64,000 nt of DNA, taken from the NCBI GenBank assembly GCA_032622095.1, contig CP136063.1, forward strand, positions 214,475,982 to 214,539,981. Reading direction: 5' to 3'. A program made the translations under genes and the position numbers. Of this stretch, positions 46,764-59,350 are shown piece by piece. This stretch comes from Siphonodentalium dalli (Eukaryota; Mollusca; Scaphopoda; Gadilida; Siphonodentaliidae). Positions within the stretch are counted from its first letter, which is position 1. Each line of letters begins with the position of its first letter. The notes under the pieces were generated by a model. The model was not told the origin of the DNA. It saw only the letters and a program-made list of their open reading frames with translations, and ran no database searches.

Positions 46764-47031
46764 CTTCGAAAGTCCTGAATACACCATGTGACGTCACAGC
46801 ATGGTCAACGACACCGTCTGACAAGTAGCATTCCTTTTTCTCCCCATCGTAAGAGAACTCTTTGCAAGACCCCACACATTCCCTAGCGCATCTAATCTGT
46901 GAGTGAGCGGATTCAACTCGTGTCGGGAACGATGCACAGCCGATCGGTTGTAAATTGTCAAACTTTACAAATGTCCTGCAATTCGCACTGCAAATGGTTG
47001 CCAAGACAACAGTTACAGTTGGCAGATACAT
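46764..47031 (-). CDS. signal peptide + PAN/apple domain, first coding exon
   Basis: From the ATG at 47031 on the minus strand: MYLPTVTVVLATICSANC is a short hydrophobic signal peptide. It is followed by a cysteine-rich PAN/apple-type domain of ~70 residues (Cys spaced as C..., GCASF, RCARECVGSCKEFSYD, ECYL, ending HGVFRTFEG). PAN/apple modules bind protein or carbohydrate in extracellular proteins. The exon ends at a consensus donor GAAG|GTAAGT (phase 1). An acceptor-like TTGCAG lies 5 bp before the ATG, so a 5'UTR intron is possible. In-frame codons continue upstream to 47124, but that start gives no signal peptide. The next exons would lie at lower coordinates; the phase-1 lectin exon at 11477-11641 is compatible but far away. 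No other partner was found. Confidence 0.72.
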
Positions 47032-48011
47032 AACTCTGCAATATCGTTGTGGTGCAACAAACGCCCCGTCCTCACGTGTTGCAGTTGATCCAATGACTCG
47101 TTCTGTGTAAATGATGCAAATCACGCCAGGTATCCGATTCGCTGGAATCGTGCGTTGTATTTTTCCGTCTATCGACCACCAGGACAGGGTTTAATGTGTG
47201 TGAAATAGTGGTTCGTTGCGAAAGATTTGTTTCCCTCACCTCAACGATTTTAGGAGCTGTTTTTACCTATTTATACAAGCATATAGCACATTATCACGTA
47301 TGTCCTGGCAAAAAAATAATTATTGGTATAGAGCCCATGAGCTGTATGGTTGGGCGCAATCCAACCATTTGTTGCTGATCGAGTCGTATTGGCGCACTGA
47401 AACGACGAACTGGGCCCCCAGTTAAAACATCCTTTCTTAGCTCACTTCGCAACTTATGTGGTTGAAGCAGAATAATGTCATCTAACGACAAAAGATTGCT
47501 TGATTTTATCGCAGTTACATTGCACTTGCGCTTATTACTGACTAGAGTATTTACCCTGAGTTACAAGGGTAAAATGGGGCAATAAATTAGGAACTGTTGT
47601 TTGCCCTCATCCTTATTTATCCAGTCTTGGGACCGGCTGACCCCATGTTGACCAGAGAGCCGAAATACACGCCCATGTCAAATTTCATCGTTATCGGTGC
47701 AGAAGTGTGGACACCAACATGTATATGGAACACACATAGAGAGATCGAGAGAGACATACATACACACAATCGCTGTCCCGATAACGAAATTTAAAAAGCG
47801 TACGTTTCGCTTCTGTTCGGTAATGCGGATATGACGCCACCGGACCAAGTTACCCATGTGTACCAATCGTCCGGGCACCCATCCCCTGAGAAGTGCCCCA
47901 TTAAGACATCTGAACTAACCGACACCTATTTCTAGATGCAAGTTACAACTCTGTACCGATTTTCAGCTCCTATAGTCCAACCGTCTGTTCGCTATGGTTA
48001 TTAGTTCCGCT
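47032..48011. other. no gene recognised; Helitron-style fragment near 47630
   Basis: 47650-47780 has the phrase 'gtcaaatttcatcgttatcgg' followed by 'gagagacatacatacacaca', an order typical of the relic Helitron-like ends at 17.2-17.6 kb, but no CTAG hairpin end. Nothing else assigned. It would contain the promoter of the PAN gene. Confidence 0.35.
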
Positions 48012-48174
48012 TTAACCCTTCCAGTGCCAAGTCCGATTTGTGTATCAACCCATATTTCCTTGATCTAAGGGCTCTTTCCATCAATGTATCACATTATTAT
48101 AATCAATAAATTTGAAAAATGATCAAGGAAATATGGGTTGATACAAAAATCGGACTTGGCACTGAAAGGGTTAA
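48012..48174. mobile_element. 155-bp TTAA-flanked hairpin MITE
   Basis: TTAA at 48012-48015 and 48171-48174. The element is almost entirely two ~50-bp arms (CCCTTCCAGTGCCAAGTCCG ... TTTCCTTGATC and inverse) around a ~50-bp loop. CCCTT ends with TTAA fit piggyBac-like MITEs; different family from 45311-45711. Confidence 0.88.
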
Positions 48175-51100
48175 GACATCTAAGGAGTTCCCCTTTAAGA
48201 CATGTAACGTCAATGGGGGCTATCTAATAACACTCCGCGGGTCAAATTACACCTGCGGACCATGGTTCAGTCCATATGCTTCTATCGTTTAGGAGCCATA
48301 AATTAATTGGAACATTTGGAACAAATAAAACTATCGTCATCAACTTATATTGACATATATGTGTGAAGGAGATACATGTTTTATCAGTAATGTAAATAAA
48401 CCCCTTAAATGTATGTAGTACAGACTGACCAACTTGTCAGAGCATGGGACGGTATAGCCAAGTTTGGCAATTTATGGTAAAAGGTCCACCCAGGCAAATC
48501 ACATTGACCCCTTGTGTTAATTTTGGTATCAACATGAGCGTAAATATATCCCCGACGAATTTAGTTAATACAATGCGACATGAGGCAGCAAACTTCGACA
48601 CAAAATTGATGTAACCGGTTACCGGGGGTGTTTGTTGACATCAGAGTTTCCAAATATCCAAGCTACAAAAACATGATTTCGCACTATTTAACTTATTGCC
48701 GTTGATCGGGGTTAGTCGATTCCTGTGAAAAACACTCTATTCAATTTGATTGAGTAGTTGTCAAAGTTATATACTTGCGTCTTGTATTATTAAATTAAGA
48801 AAAACGTACCGATGTTGAAATGTGTTTTTCTATTTTAAAACAATGTCTCACAAACCGGAAACACAATTCAAAATTCCACTTTCTGTTTAGCCTATCCCTG
48901 TCCCTACGGGCGAGTAGCTGGAGTTGGGACAGGGTACCAGTCTATATAGTCGATGATGTTTGAATTTTGTACAATCTTAATTCATTGCAACATGGGGATA
49001 GTGGTTGTATACTAACTGATTTGTTTTATTCAATGATATAAGTCCACACTTTGTCTTTTATAATGTTGTGTCACGTGACATCCGGTAGTTATCAAAGATA
49101 ATACTAGCCGCCGAGCATACTAGCACCGGAATTGGATACCCGTATTATACCTCAATTAATATTATTACTTTAATCTTTCGAAACCGGAACACACGGTACA
49201 TAATTATACTTCAAATAAAACATGGGCAACCACGTCCGCTAACATATTTGCGTAGTAATGATATGGTCATGGTCACATGGGTTTCAAAGAGAATTAGGTT
49301 AAGTTTGCGTATTTTCTAGTTAGGTTCTTAGTATATAATTTTATCCATTCGCTATTTACTATTATTTTAGGATGTGTGCCATGTTTGTATTGTAAGCGCA
49401 TTGAAACTAATGTATTGTATAATGCGCTCTGAATGTATCTATAATAATACTAATAACTAGAGGGTTAAAATTCTGGCCTGCAGAATTTTTATACTTCCAT
49501 ATTAATTCATCATCCCCGATCACCATCCATTATTTAATCATCTACCCACCCCTATCCAATCCTTACACATAAACCACTCCATAAGCCTAATATTTCAATA
49601 AAGCAAACCTTAATGGTAGACAATCCACAATCATAACCATTTCCACAGCCCTATACACAGCACTTAACTCTAACCCAATAAGATACCCTGACCAAATGCA
49701 TTGCCCTCCTGCAAACCATATCCATACCTTGGACCGTTACCATAACCCTTTTGATGAGCCTAGTCATACATACACACGTACCCAAAAACAAATCCTTTGC
49801 ATAACTGACACCGTCAAAATTTGACATTAACAATATCCACAACTCTAACCCAATTTATAAACCATATCATGTCCATAACATTAACATTAAACCTAACCCT
49901 GGTCTACACATATCTATAACCCTATACTTAATGTATTATATATTTATCAGGGTATAAAATATTAAATATAAGTCGAAGAATTCTGACCGGAAATGCTTCT
50001 ATTGATTAATATTTATTTCATTTCGAATATCTACTGGTCTAAAAATGTGTGGTTGTTTACCTAACGAACAGAAGTAGTTACTGTTACCAGTGACCAGGTC
50101 TGTTCTAAAAATAAATCAATAACTTGTCCCCATTAAACATCTCATTTCATAATGAAATATTTGAAATAAATTCAATATTAGCTGATAGAAGTCTTTCCGG
50201 ACAAGGGTCTTCAATTCATATTTATCATTTTGTACCCACAAAACTATTTCAAACCATAATTAATGGACATTTGTTGGTTGTTAGACCAATATTTGCATAT
50301 TTGCCAACTTTAGGTCAAAATTGTATACCAACAAAAATATATTTCCTGTTTTTTGTTCAACATTTTTGACTGAAATGGCCATCCGATCAGTTGGAATTTT
50401 CCAACACTTAGTGTGCTTGATGCGAGTCTAGATGATAGTTGTTTTCGTGTTCAGATTTCCAAATGTTCTCACACTGGGTTGATGGGTCCTGGTCCGGTAA
50501 AAAACTACTATTCAATTTTTTTAATTTAATCTAAAAACCTAAATTTGCCTGGAATACCTAGATGAAACGACGTTGCGGTTTTCAAGTTCACATTTCAAAA
50601 TGTTTTGTCACCGGGCCGTACCACCGTCGGCCCCAGTGGTCAGTCGACGACTAACAATCATTAAATGAAACTAAAATGAGGGTATGTGGGCTGCCAGTTC
50701 GGAAATTTCAAGAGGCGATGCAATTGTATTACGCGGAAATTTAGCCTGGTTCAATGGGGGAGCAGTTGGAAATTTCAAGGTGGACACCCCGTCAAGAAAG
50801 TGATCTCTAGTCACTTCCCTGACTGGACAAGTGGCGTGCGGCAGAATAACACCACACGCGAGGTCGAAATATACCAAAACTCGAGGTACTGATTTAGACA
50901 AGGTCGTATTGCGAGTAACTGTTTAATAATGTACTCTCAGATACGGTCCGATTTGACACACATAATTTACCACTGCTCTAACTTCGGCAGTAAATATATT
51001 TGTTTTGAGTCGAGGACGTCACTCGTCCAACCTCAGCGCTATTAGATTTCAATTTTTTAAATTTACAAATTGTATTCACCTCGAATGTTTGTCAGCGTAG

Positions 51101-51772
51101 CAACAAAACACTCCTCTTGATTCTGTCTAGAAATATATACGGAAATTCAGGCGCTGTCGAGAGGTTACGCAATAGCATGGTTCGCCGTAGCTTCGGTGGT
51201 CGGAAATGATATTTGGAATAAAGAGGACGAACATTATCACGAAAAAAATTAGAGTATCGTTTGATAGTTGGCGTACATACAAAATATATGTACAATGTAC
51301 ACATACAAATTCTCTAATAAGAAATCATGTTTTATTCAGTATAATACACAAGGAATAACACCATGTTGATTACAAAATATTGTGATAATTAAAGCTGCTT
51401 TTGAAGAAACATCGTTGAACCCTGGAACCGTACAGTGTATATTATAACTATATATATATAACTTACTGGCGATCACGACCGACATTATTATAATAGTTCG
51501 TGTTCTAACATGGGTGCGTTGCAACTTATCGATGCAACTCAATGTGAACAGTGATTCGTTATACCCATACACATAAGGTTATTATAATCGGCAACAACTG
51601 AACATTTGGGCGACAAGTATACGTCTCTGTTGACCTTCCTGAGTATGTGTCTTCCATTTCCGTTCCTTTGTAATTTGCGTCTGAACTCTCTTTTTAAAAG
51701 ATCTTCCCGTTTTTTTATTAACATCTACTCGTTGTTGCCGATAATCGCGCTTATTCACCACCCTTTATTCAG
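48175..51772. other. no recognised gene
   Basis: A short GGGACAGGG / CCCTGTCCC pair sits at 48896-48936. 50260-50440 is a copy of the TGAAATGGCCATC dispersed repeat. 49480-49920 is rich in CCATA/CCTAA phrases with little G. The missing 5' exons of the gene at 51773-57609 should lie here or further left, but I could not identify them. Confidence 0.4.
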
Positions 51773-51933
51773 TCAGAGGTAGGACACTGGCACTTCGTGT
51801 ACGTAATGGGACTGGAAAAGACATCATCGATGTGTGGACGGATGATTCCATCACATGCCCCGGTGCAGGCTGTGAAGGATATGTATATCGAAGCCAGATT
51901 GTGACCAACTGGAGCTCCATGCAGTTCACCGAG
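51773..51933 (+). CDS. exon a of the GCPND-domain gene
   Basis: Acceptor CCCTTTATTCAG, donor GAG|GTAAAC. Enters with 2 nt completing a codon and leaves in phase 0. Encodes ~53 residues: LALRVRNGTG, a DDSITCPGAGCEG loop with two cysteines, then VYRSQIVTNW. A second acceptor 4 bp further right (TCAG|AG) would shift the frame and is less likely. Confidence 0.72.
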
Positions 51934-54900
51934 GTAAACACTTTTCTATGTCATGCTTTCTATTTGGGTTACCAAATTATCGTTATTGTGATATGAATGT
52001 ATATTGCTTAGACCACTCCAAGTTCTTCTCAAGCACTTTCAACTGGTACCAATACCTGAAATGATCCGTATAATTTTACATCACTCTCGCCTTAGAAACC
52101 AATGATGAGGGACTATATTGGATCGATGGTATGAAATATTGAATATGTCTCAGCGGATTCGATGAAATGACTCGCTAATTAATATATGTCCTCTACCGCA
52201 CGTTTTGTAGAAGTTGGAGTCTGTGAACTTTTCTTTCGGAGATGTTTGAAGGGCAATATATTGACGTCAGTGACAAGCATATATAGAAGGATATGACTCT
52301 GTTATTGGTCACAAACGCCTGAAAATCACCTATTATATAGGTAGACACATATTTTGTCCAAAACCTTTAAATTAGAAAAAATCAAACGCACTAAATATTA
52401 ATTTAATGATCGCTTATATTATATACAATTTATATTTATATTATGTTTTATACCTATTATCATACTCATCAAAGTGTTTTGTATGTTAATGTGGGTCTTC
52501 GCGGCGACAGTGTTGCATATGGCTTTTCACTTGTTTTCACTTGCCTGCATGTTAACAAATTATGTCTTCAAACTGATAGATGTTGGCACTCGGAAATCGG
52601 CTATTTAATATTCGGCTATTTAGTATTTAATTATGTTACAGGCATTGGTTGCACTATTTAATGGCGGGGACATCGTTGCTTGGCTGTTATTTGATGTCAG
52701 TTCAGCGAGCAGAATTTCTTGGTTCACACACGATAATCTAATACGGAGCAGCTGGGTTGATCTACCACAGCCATCCGCATTATCATACGTTAGCTTCCGG
52801 ATGGACAAGAGGTACAGTGTTGTTATATTATTATCAATGTCATTTAAACTAAACTACCTTCTTGCTGGATTACATTTTGTCATTGTGTTGCCGTGTTCGG
52901 CTCTTATGCGTAGGCAAATGCGATATAAAAGTTGTATCTTATTGCAGCCAAAATCTCAATTATAGCCGATCGATGGCCATTACCATAAGAAATGAAAGAT
53001 ATTTCACATTCACGGAAGCAATCGCATTTGAAGCAATGAACATTCATGAGACCGTGCCACAAAACATTACATTGTATATATGGTCATTACACCTCGTCAC
53101 CATACATTACATTGTATATATGATCATTACACCTCGTCCGGTGTCGTCCATCCGTCCACGATTCTTGAAACATCTACTCGGAATATCGAATGAGGTTTAG
53201 TTCATGTGGATGGACCCTATAGGTGTCGGGGAGCCGAACGTATAGCGGAAAGGTCGAAGTATACGTCCGTTAAATACTTTTAATCGTAACACTGCAGATC
53301 TATATGCAATAATTCACAGTTTCGCACATTCGATAATTCACTCAGTCTGTCCATGTGAGAGAGATATTTATGCGCGGCTCAACCAACATTTGAGGATTAT
53401 GAGGCAAAATATTTATGAGCTAGTTAATTTATTGAGTCAGTTCAATTTTATGAGTTTTTAAAAAAGTGCTAACATTTAGGGTTTATGAGCTCAACAAGTT
53501 CAGACACTTGCGAGGTTAGTCTAAAAATAGAAAAGTCCATCGAATGTGTAAGAAATTTTAATAAACTATTTCTAGCTTCCAATTAGTATGTAAACCACGG
53601 GAGTGTAGTGTTGAATACAAATCTCTCAAACAATTATAACCTTGTAATACTCTTGAGCTATTCACTACCCTATCATTCATGCTTGTATTGGAACCTCATT
53701 AAACTCATGGACAAGATGATATCCCACAATCGATGGACTTTTCTATTTTTATACTAACCTCTCAAGTGTCTGGACTTGTTGAGCTCATAAACTCTAAATG
53801 TTAGCACTTTAAAAAAAAAACTTGTGTGTTCATAGCGATAGACCCACTGGATGTCCGTATATTATGAGTTTTTTTTAGGTGAGTCTGTTTTAGAAGATAA
53901 GCCCACATAGATAACTTTTTGGCATACTTCCTAACCTCTTATGGGCTTAAATTCTTAATAAGTATAAGCCCATATGCAGACATACCAAAATTTAAGCCCA
54001 TAAATGTCAATTGTCAGAGTGGACATGTCGACTTAATTCCTCAAGTAGCAATTAAGACACCAGGAGGTCGGATGACTTTAGAGTCACCATATCGAAGACC
54101 GAAGAATAGTTCACGTATAATTATAAATATATTGCGGGAATAATTACTCCAAGACAATATGTTAAGACATCCATGTACTATTCAAACATCGCATAATTCT
54201 CAAATGAAGCGGACGCATTGCCCAAATAGCTGCTTCTCGTCGCAGATGATGTGAATTTCTGCGCTGATGCATCAACCGAATCAATAGGCTAAGATGGTTT
54301 CTTCTGACCTATCTTCTAAGAAATTGAAATAAATTTAGTGCAACTGACTAGGATTGATTCATTGTGACTTAAAATGGCTTGATCACTGGGAAGGTGAAAA
54401 GTGTAACTTGGAAAACATGTTGTGTGAGTAATTCTAAAACTTGGCGGATGCTTGTGGTTTCTGTGAAATTAAAGTCTTTCTTCAAATAGTCTAGTCTTCA
54501 ATGCGGAAGTGAAGCTCTGATATATTCCATTTCCCCCATCATCCGTACTATTATAGATTTTAACTTAATTTAGTCCACACTTAAGATTATTTCCGCTAAC
54601 AGTGTACCAGATGGCACGCTATCCTGCAGTCAATGAGCGAGTAGATAAGGCCGAACACATGGAAAAACTCAGGTATTTGAACTAATTTCGGGTTAATCAA
54701 TTCTGATCAGAAGTGACGCTTCAAACAAATGGACTCGCCAAGTTTTAAGTCAGGTAAAATAGCTGAAAACTGCGGCCTCGATCGATCCATTCGCTGAAAT
54801 AATGTAGTTTTCAGCCATTATCCTATACTTAAATCTACCAACAGGTTCAATGAAATATTTTTTGTCAGAAGACTAAGAGAGAAAACAGAACAACAGAATC

Positions 54901-57609
54901 TGCGGATGCTTAGATATATAGAAACCGAAAATAAAACAAACATTCCTCAAAAATGTCTGTTTAGACACATCTGGTATTGGCGATAGCTCACATATTACGG
55001 AATAACCTGTCGTAGACCGGAGATGACAGGCCGAAGCGTTAACATACTTTGAATAGACACTTAAGTCCAGGCTAATAAATGTGGCGGAAAATCCGGGCAT
55101 TCAAAAGGAGCCTGTGCTTCGGAGATGTCATCAGTATCTGTCGGAGTAAGAACATCAGGTGACGTGGCAAAGACATAATATATCGGAGCACCAGTAGAAC
55201 TTTCATCGTGGTTACGAGGGTTGGTACATGTAATATACAGAGGCTCATGTGGTATTGGAACAGCAGACGAATGACTACAGGCATCTGGTATCAATTGAAC
55301 AGTTGGTAAACTGAAACGAACATTAGGCGTCGGAATATACTTGACCAATCGAGAAACACAGCTGTATTTGATATTTGGAGGATTGTCTATGTGTTGTTGG
55401 ATCACGTGGCCATTAACGTATCAATTCCAAGTTCATTACCGGCAGCATATACATGTATGGACATAACATACGGTGAGTGGTGTGTTTGTGATACATATTG
55501 TTCTGTGTAGAGGTTCACGTGATAGTAGCGTGAAACGTCATGAAATATTCCCAAAAAAGACCAATTAATGACCATCTCCGAAATTGTTTATCCGTACTCC
55601 GAAACAACAAGTTAATCGCCGATTTCATACATTGGTTATATAGTCGAACCTAGTAAACTTAAATTATTCTATACATGTAACTGTATTATTCTGATCAGAA
55701 CCGATGTTTCAGGGATGAGTTTCTATCCACTCGAGATTTCAACATCGCCCGCCGGCACAGAGGATGTCCCAATGACTTAGCTTGGATCTTGGTGGTGGAG
55801 AAGAGTAGTTGGCCATGTATTTGCAACTTCGATATATATCCAGTTTATCCACAGTTTATGTACTCTGCCAAATCATCAATGGCGTTATTTTCGGGTAGGT
55901 TTATCAATTCATCTTAGATGGAAAATTTGTATAATCACCTGTGACAACGATCCGAATGATACTTGTTGTATCATTCGAAAATAAGTTAGCGGGAAATGTC
56001 AGCCTTATATAACTTATAGGTATACCATTTTCGTAGCAACATCGTAATAATGTATTCCAAATCGTTAAAAGTTATATACATTGTCTGCGGTTGGTCGGGA
56101 TATGACATCAGCAATCAATGTCCGCGCCTTGTTTATACTTAACATCGTTTCGCGCGAAAATGTCTTGTTCCATTATTGGGGTGTCCGGCATGTTCCGGCA
56201 GGTTAAAAGAGAACAAAATTTGTTATATGAGTTATATTTAGTTAACAAACGCAGACACGCACTTGGCTGAGTAAATGAGCATTAGATATCAACGCCAAAG
56301 ATTGTCCCGTATCCATAACATATATTGTGCTCCGACCAAACCCAAGTCGCTGACAGGGACGGTGTCACTTCGCCATTTTAAATTAATACCATCACGACGA
56401 CTATACAAGTTAGTAAAAACAACGTTCTTTATCAATATTGGTGCCCACTTCCCTTATCCACAAGCCTGACCCGAATGGTGCCACTTCGGAGAAAATGTAA
56501 AGTACACCATTCAATTTCCTATGTTTCTTAGTTGTCTTTATATAATTTTGGAGAAAATTCGGGATCAATATATAATGCTCATCCCTCCACCAAATATCAG
56601 TGTCCGACAGTAGAAATTTGAGACTATACTATAGATTTATTGTACATTGAAGATCGTAACTTAGCTCTATATACATTAAGTGTGAACACGTTAACATAAA
56701 TTTAGACTAAGACTATTATAGTCACAAAACACTACACACTACTCCCATTTCAATATAGGTAGACATATTTTAAAGAAATTTACTCACCGTTTTTCTTGAC
56801 CAACCCGAGACAATTAAATCATACGAAAGTCGTGCTCGCCGTTGCGCATCCGAGTCCTCGTTACACGGATGAACAGCGTGGTTATGATTTTACAAGTACT
56901 GACCACTTCGAATAATCCCACATATTATAGTGAAGGAGTGATGTCCGTGCAGTTTCTAAAAGAAATTTCTCACGTCTATGTTTTGAGAAGCCCGATAAAT
57001 CTGACATCTCTAACGACACTTTGCCTGAAAAAAATCGTATTTTTTTGGGTCAATATGTAATTTATATCCATCTCTGCGAAATTAATTCGAAGACCCCATT
57101 TGAATGGGTGTGTCTGATTGGTGAATTTAATATTGAACAATATTGAGCGCCTTTTGTATATTTCTCGGCTGAAAAAAAATTGTTTCGGCATCGAATTATT
57201 TCCATGATTGTAAAAAATTTAAAAGTTTGTTATATGAAAAACGTTGTGGCTCAAACAGCTGAACTATGATTTTAGGGAACTTTTCGTGATGTTGTGACCT
57301 AAATAATGTAGAAAAATCAACTGTCCTTGATTTATCTCCTTACTTTTCCACTTTAAAATCTAATGTGCATGGGCTAATATTGTACCATTTCAGAAAACAC
57401 AACTTCTGAATTGCGCACAATTGTAAATATTTAGACATCCATGTATGCGGGAATTATATGCCTTTTTGGAGAATCTGACGTGTCACATCAGGGAATCAGA
57501 TGTATGTATGGGAGAATCTGTTAAACGAGTATACAGTGTAAATGTATTATATATTGCAGATACCTCACAGGTTGGGCAAGCAGAATGGTTCACCATATAT
57601 CTCAGTTGA
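51773..57609 (+). CDS. extracellular 'GCPND'-domain protein, last four exons (joined 51773-51933, 52642-52811, 55713-55894, 57560-57609)
   Basis: Four exons fit together with correct phases and GT-AG borders (gtaaac..ttacag, gtacag..tttcag, gtaggt..ttgcag). They read ~187 codons and end at TGA 57607-57609. Recognisable landmarks in order: YRSQIVTNW, VALFNGGDIVAWLLFD, SWFTHDNL, SSWVDL, RGCPNDLAWILVVE, and a terminal QVGQAE segment followed by hydrophobic residues. This is the order of a module I know from uncharacterised secreted or lectin-associated proteins of lancelets, molluscs and cnidarians (typically ...NWFS..., GGCPND.GWL, ILYS, GEADVLAVFVR). Function unknown; extracellular role inferred. 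The N terminus is missing. The first and third introns carry no obvious element; the second holds a foldback. Confidence 0.75.
52642..52811 (+). CDS. exon b of the GCPND-domain gene
   Basis: Acceptor ATGTTACAG, donor AAGAG|GTACAG. Phase 0 in, phase 2 out. Encodes ALVALFNGG, WLLFD, SWFTHDNLIRSSWVDL and a VSFRMDKR end; the aromatic pattern W..LFD...SWF...SSW.DL is the core of the module. Uninterrupted frame. Confidence 0.78.
53461..53811. repeat. foldback element in the second intron
   Basis: Left arm 53461-53543 and right arm 53730-53811 are inverted repeats (AAAGTGCTAACATTTAGGGT ... GACTTTTCTATTTTT), ~83 bp with some mismatches. A-rich runs flank it. TTATGAGTTTTT occurs on both sides outside, possibly part of an older target. 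Confidence 0.82.
55713..55894 (+). CDS. exon c of the GCPND-domain gene
   Basis: Acceptor CGATGTTTCAG|G, donor TCGG|GTAGGT. Phase 2 in, phase 1 out. Encodes DEFLSTRDFNIARRHRGCPN + DLAWILVVE, then a CIC pair and PQFMYSAKSS. The GCPND...W signature is the strongest landmark of the family. The usual GGC is RGC here, and the usual GW is AW. Confidence 0.82.
57560..57609 (+). CDS. exon d (terminal) of the GCPND-domain gene
   Basis: Acceptor TATATTGCAG. Enters with 2 nt completing the split codon and reads TSQVGQAEWFTIYLS then TGA. It corresponds to the C-terminal strand of the module (GEADVLA-type in relatives). Short, but position, phase and stop all agree. Confidence 0.65.
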
Positions 57610-57749
57610 CGGGATAACATGCAGCAAAGACGCAACACCTTGAGAAATGATACCAACCGATTTCACACAGAAATGGTCAAAATTTCTTAAGGCAACGTCT
57701 GGATCACTGAGAAATCTCTTTTAACAGTCGATGATAATCTTATCATATG

Positions 57750-58664
57750 TACACTCTAAATCGCGTTGGGTAAGATTTTACCCAACACTATGGTGCATAT
57801 ACCACCACGCGAACGTTGGGTAAATTTTACCTAATGTTGGGCAATGTTTTACTCAACGCAGGGCAGAAATTTACCCAGTTTCGTTGACAAGTCGACGAAT
57901 ATCCTGTATTGGATGTACGTCTTTAGAAGTGTCCATTATATTTCATTTCTACGACGACGCGGGATTCCCAAAATTACGTAATAAACCGTTTCCAAATATG
58001 GAGTGCATTCCTGTTTGTGAGAATCCTAGTATTTGGAAATAGTTATTAATACAAGATGCAAAGAATAATCACTGATAAAATATCGGAGTAAAATGAGTTA
58101 TGGATATATCGCCTGTATTCAGTTTTCCAACAATAGTTGAGTTTGACAATGCATGGGACAATTGTCAACGCGTCATTGACATCAGATCTGTTAAGTGATC
58201 TGTTATGCCATAAACCAAATGAAATCGCACATAGTTTGCGCCACTTTCCAATGAAATGAAGGGAATCACTTCAAAACAGAACCTAATTTTAATAGAAATT
58301 TCTAGAGACGTTCACCCGTTAGGATATTCGTCGGCTTTTCAAAGAGACTACAATTTACCCACTATTAATTTACCTTCTGCGTTGGGCTATTTTTTGTACA
58401 ATAATTTGGGTGAATAATTACTTAATCATTTGGTCAAATCTATTTTCCCACATATCTTCTGAGCTGATAATAAATGCTCTTCATTGATAATCTATGTTAA
58501 AATAATTTATTAGCCCATTTGAGTCATCTGATATAAATGGCGCCTGTTACCCTGCGTTGAGTAAAAATGTTGCTCAACATGGTGTAACATTTACCCAAAG
58601 CTCGCGTGGTACTATATACACCATTGTGTTTGGTAATATTTTACGAAACGCGATTTGGTGTGTA
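57750..58664. mobile_element. 911-bp inverted-repeat element with TA flanks
   Basis: TA at 57750-57751 and 58663-58664. Inverted ends of ~115 bp start CACTCTAAATCGCGTT / AACGCGATTTGGTGTG and contain repeated GGGTAAATTTTACC and ATGTTGGGCAA-type phrases. No transposase. It begins about 140 bp after the stop of the GCPND gene; AATAAA at 57980-57985, inside the element, could act as its polyadenylation signal. Confidence 0.75.
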
Positions 58665-58959
58665 CGTCTCTGGAACTCCGACTCATATTTGATATGATCT
58701 GATTTTATGTCCACTAAACTGTACACTAGCCGATATAGCATATCACCATACGTGTGCACTGATTGGATTGTTGTGGTGCATATTGTGGCCAAATGTAATA
58801 TATATGGATCATTTGCCAATTTGTTCGCGAGAGCGCGAACCCTGTCTGTATCTGACCTCAAAATATCATAATAACGATTTGATTCGTATAATTTGTTTAT
58901 AAATAATATTAGGCTTTGTCAAATCTGATGAAGGCATCTTAAGTACAGCTATGGTGGTG

Positions 58960-59350
58960 AATACAGCACAGAACTGCTACCATGCAACACGCCACCATTA
59001 CAATAGATTTTATAAAATAGAACTGTTATCGTGCAATACACCATACTTAGTATAGAGTTTACAACACATAACTGTTATCATGCAATACACCATCATTAGT
59101 ATAGATTTTACAACACATAGATTGTATGGTGCAATACACCGTCCTTAGAATAGAGTTTACAAAACATCATTTATCATGCAACACACCGCCCTTAATATGA
59201 AGTTTACAAAACAGAAATGTTGTCATGCAATACACCACCATTAGTATAGAGTTTACAATACAGAACTGATAGCATGCAATACACCACACATATATAGTAT
59301 AGAGTTTATAAAACAGAGCTTGTAGCACGCAATACACCATCCTTAGTATA
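58960..59350. repeat. tandem repeat, ~7 units of 56-62 bp
   Basis: The unit is 'tatcatgcaatacaccatcattagtatagagtttacaaaacagaactgt' with variation; copies begin near 58980, 59030, 59075, 59130, 59178, 59222, 59273 and 59327. Non-coding. Confidence 0.9.

Noticed and set aside
55061-55405. Proline/serine-rich 114-codon minus frame that looks tail-like
   Set aside because: No ATG at its start, no clear splice sites, no domain, and it lies antisense in an intron of the GCPND gene. It could be a decayed exon but cannot be supported.
58574-58861. 95-codon minus frame
   Set aside because: Half of it lies in the inverted arm of the element at 57752-58662.
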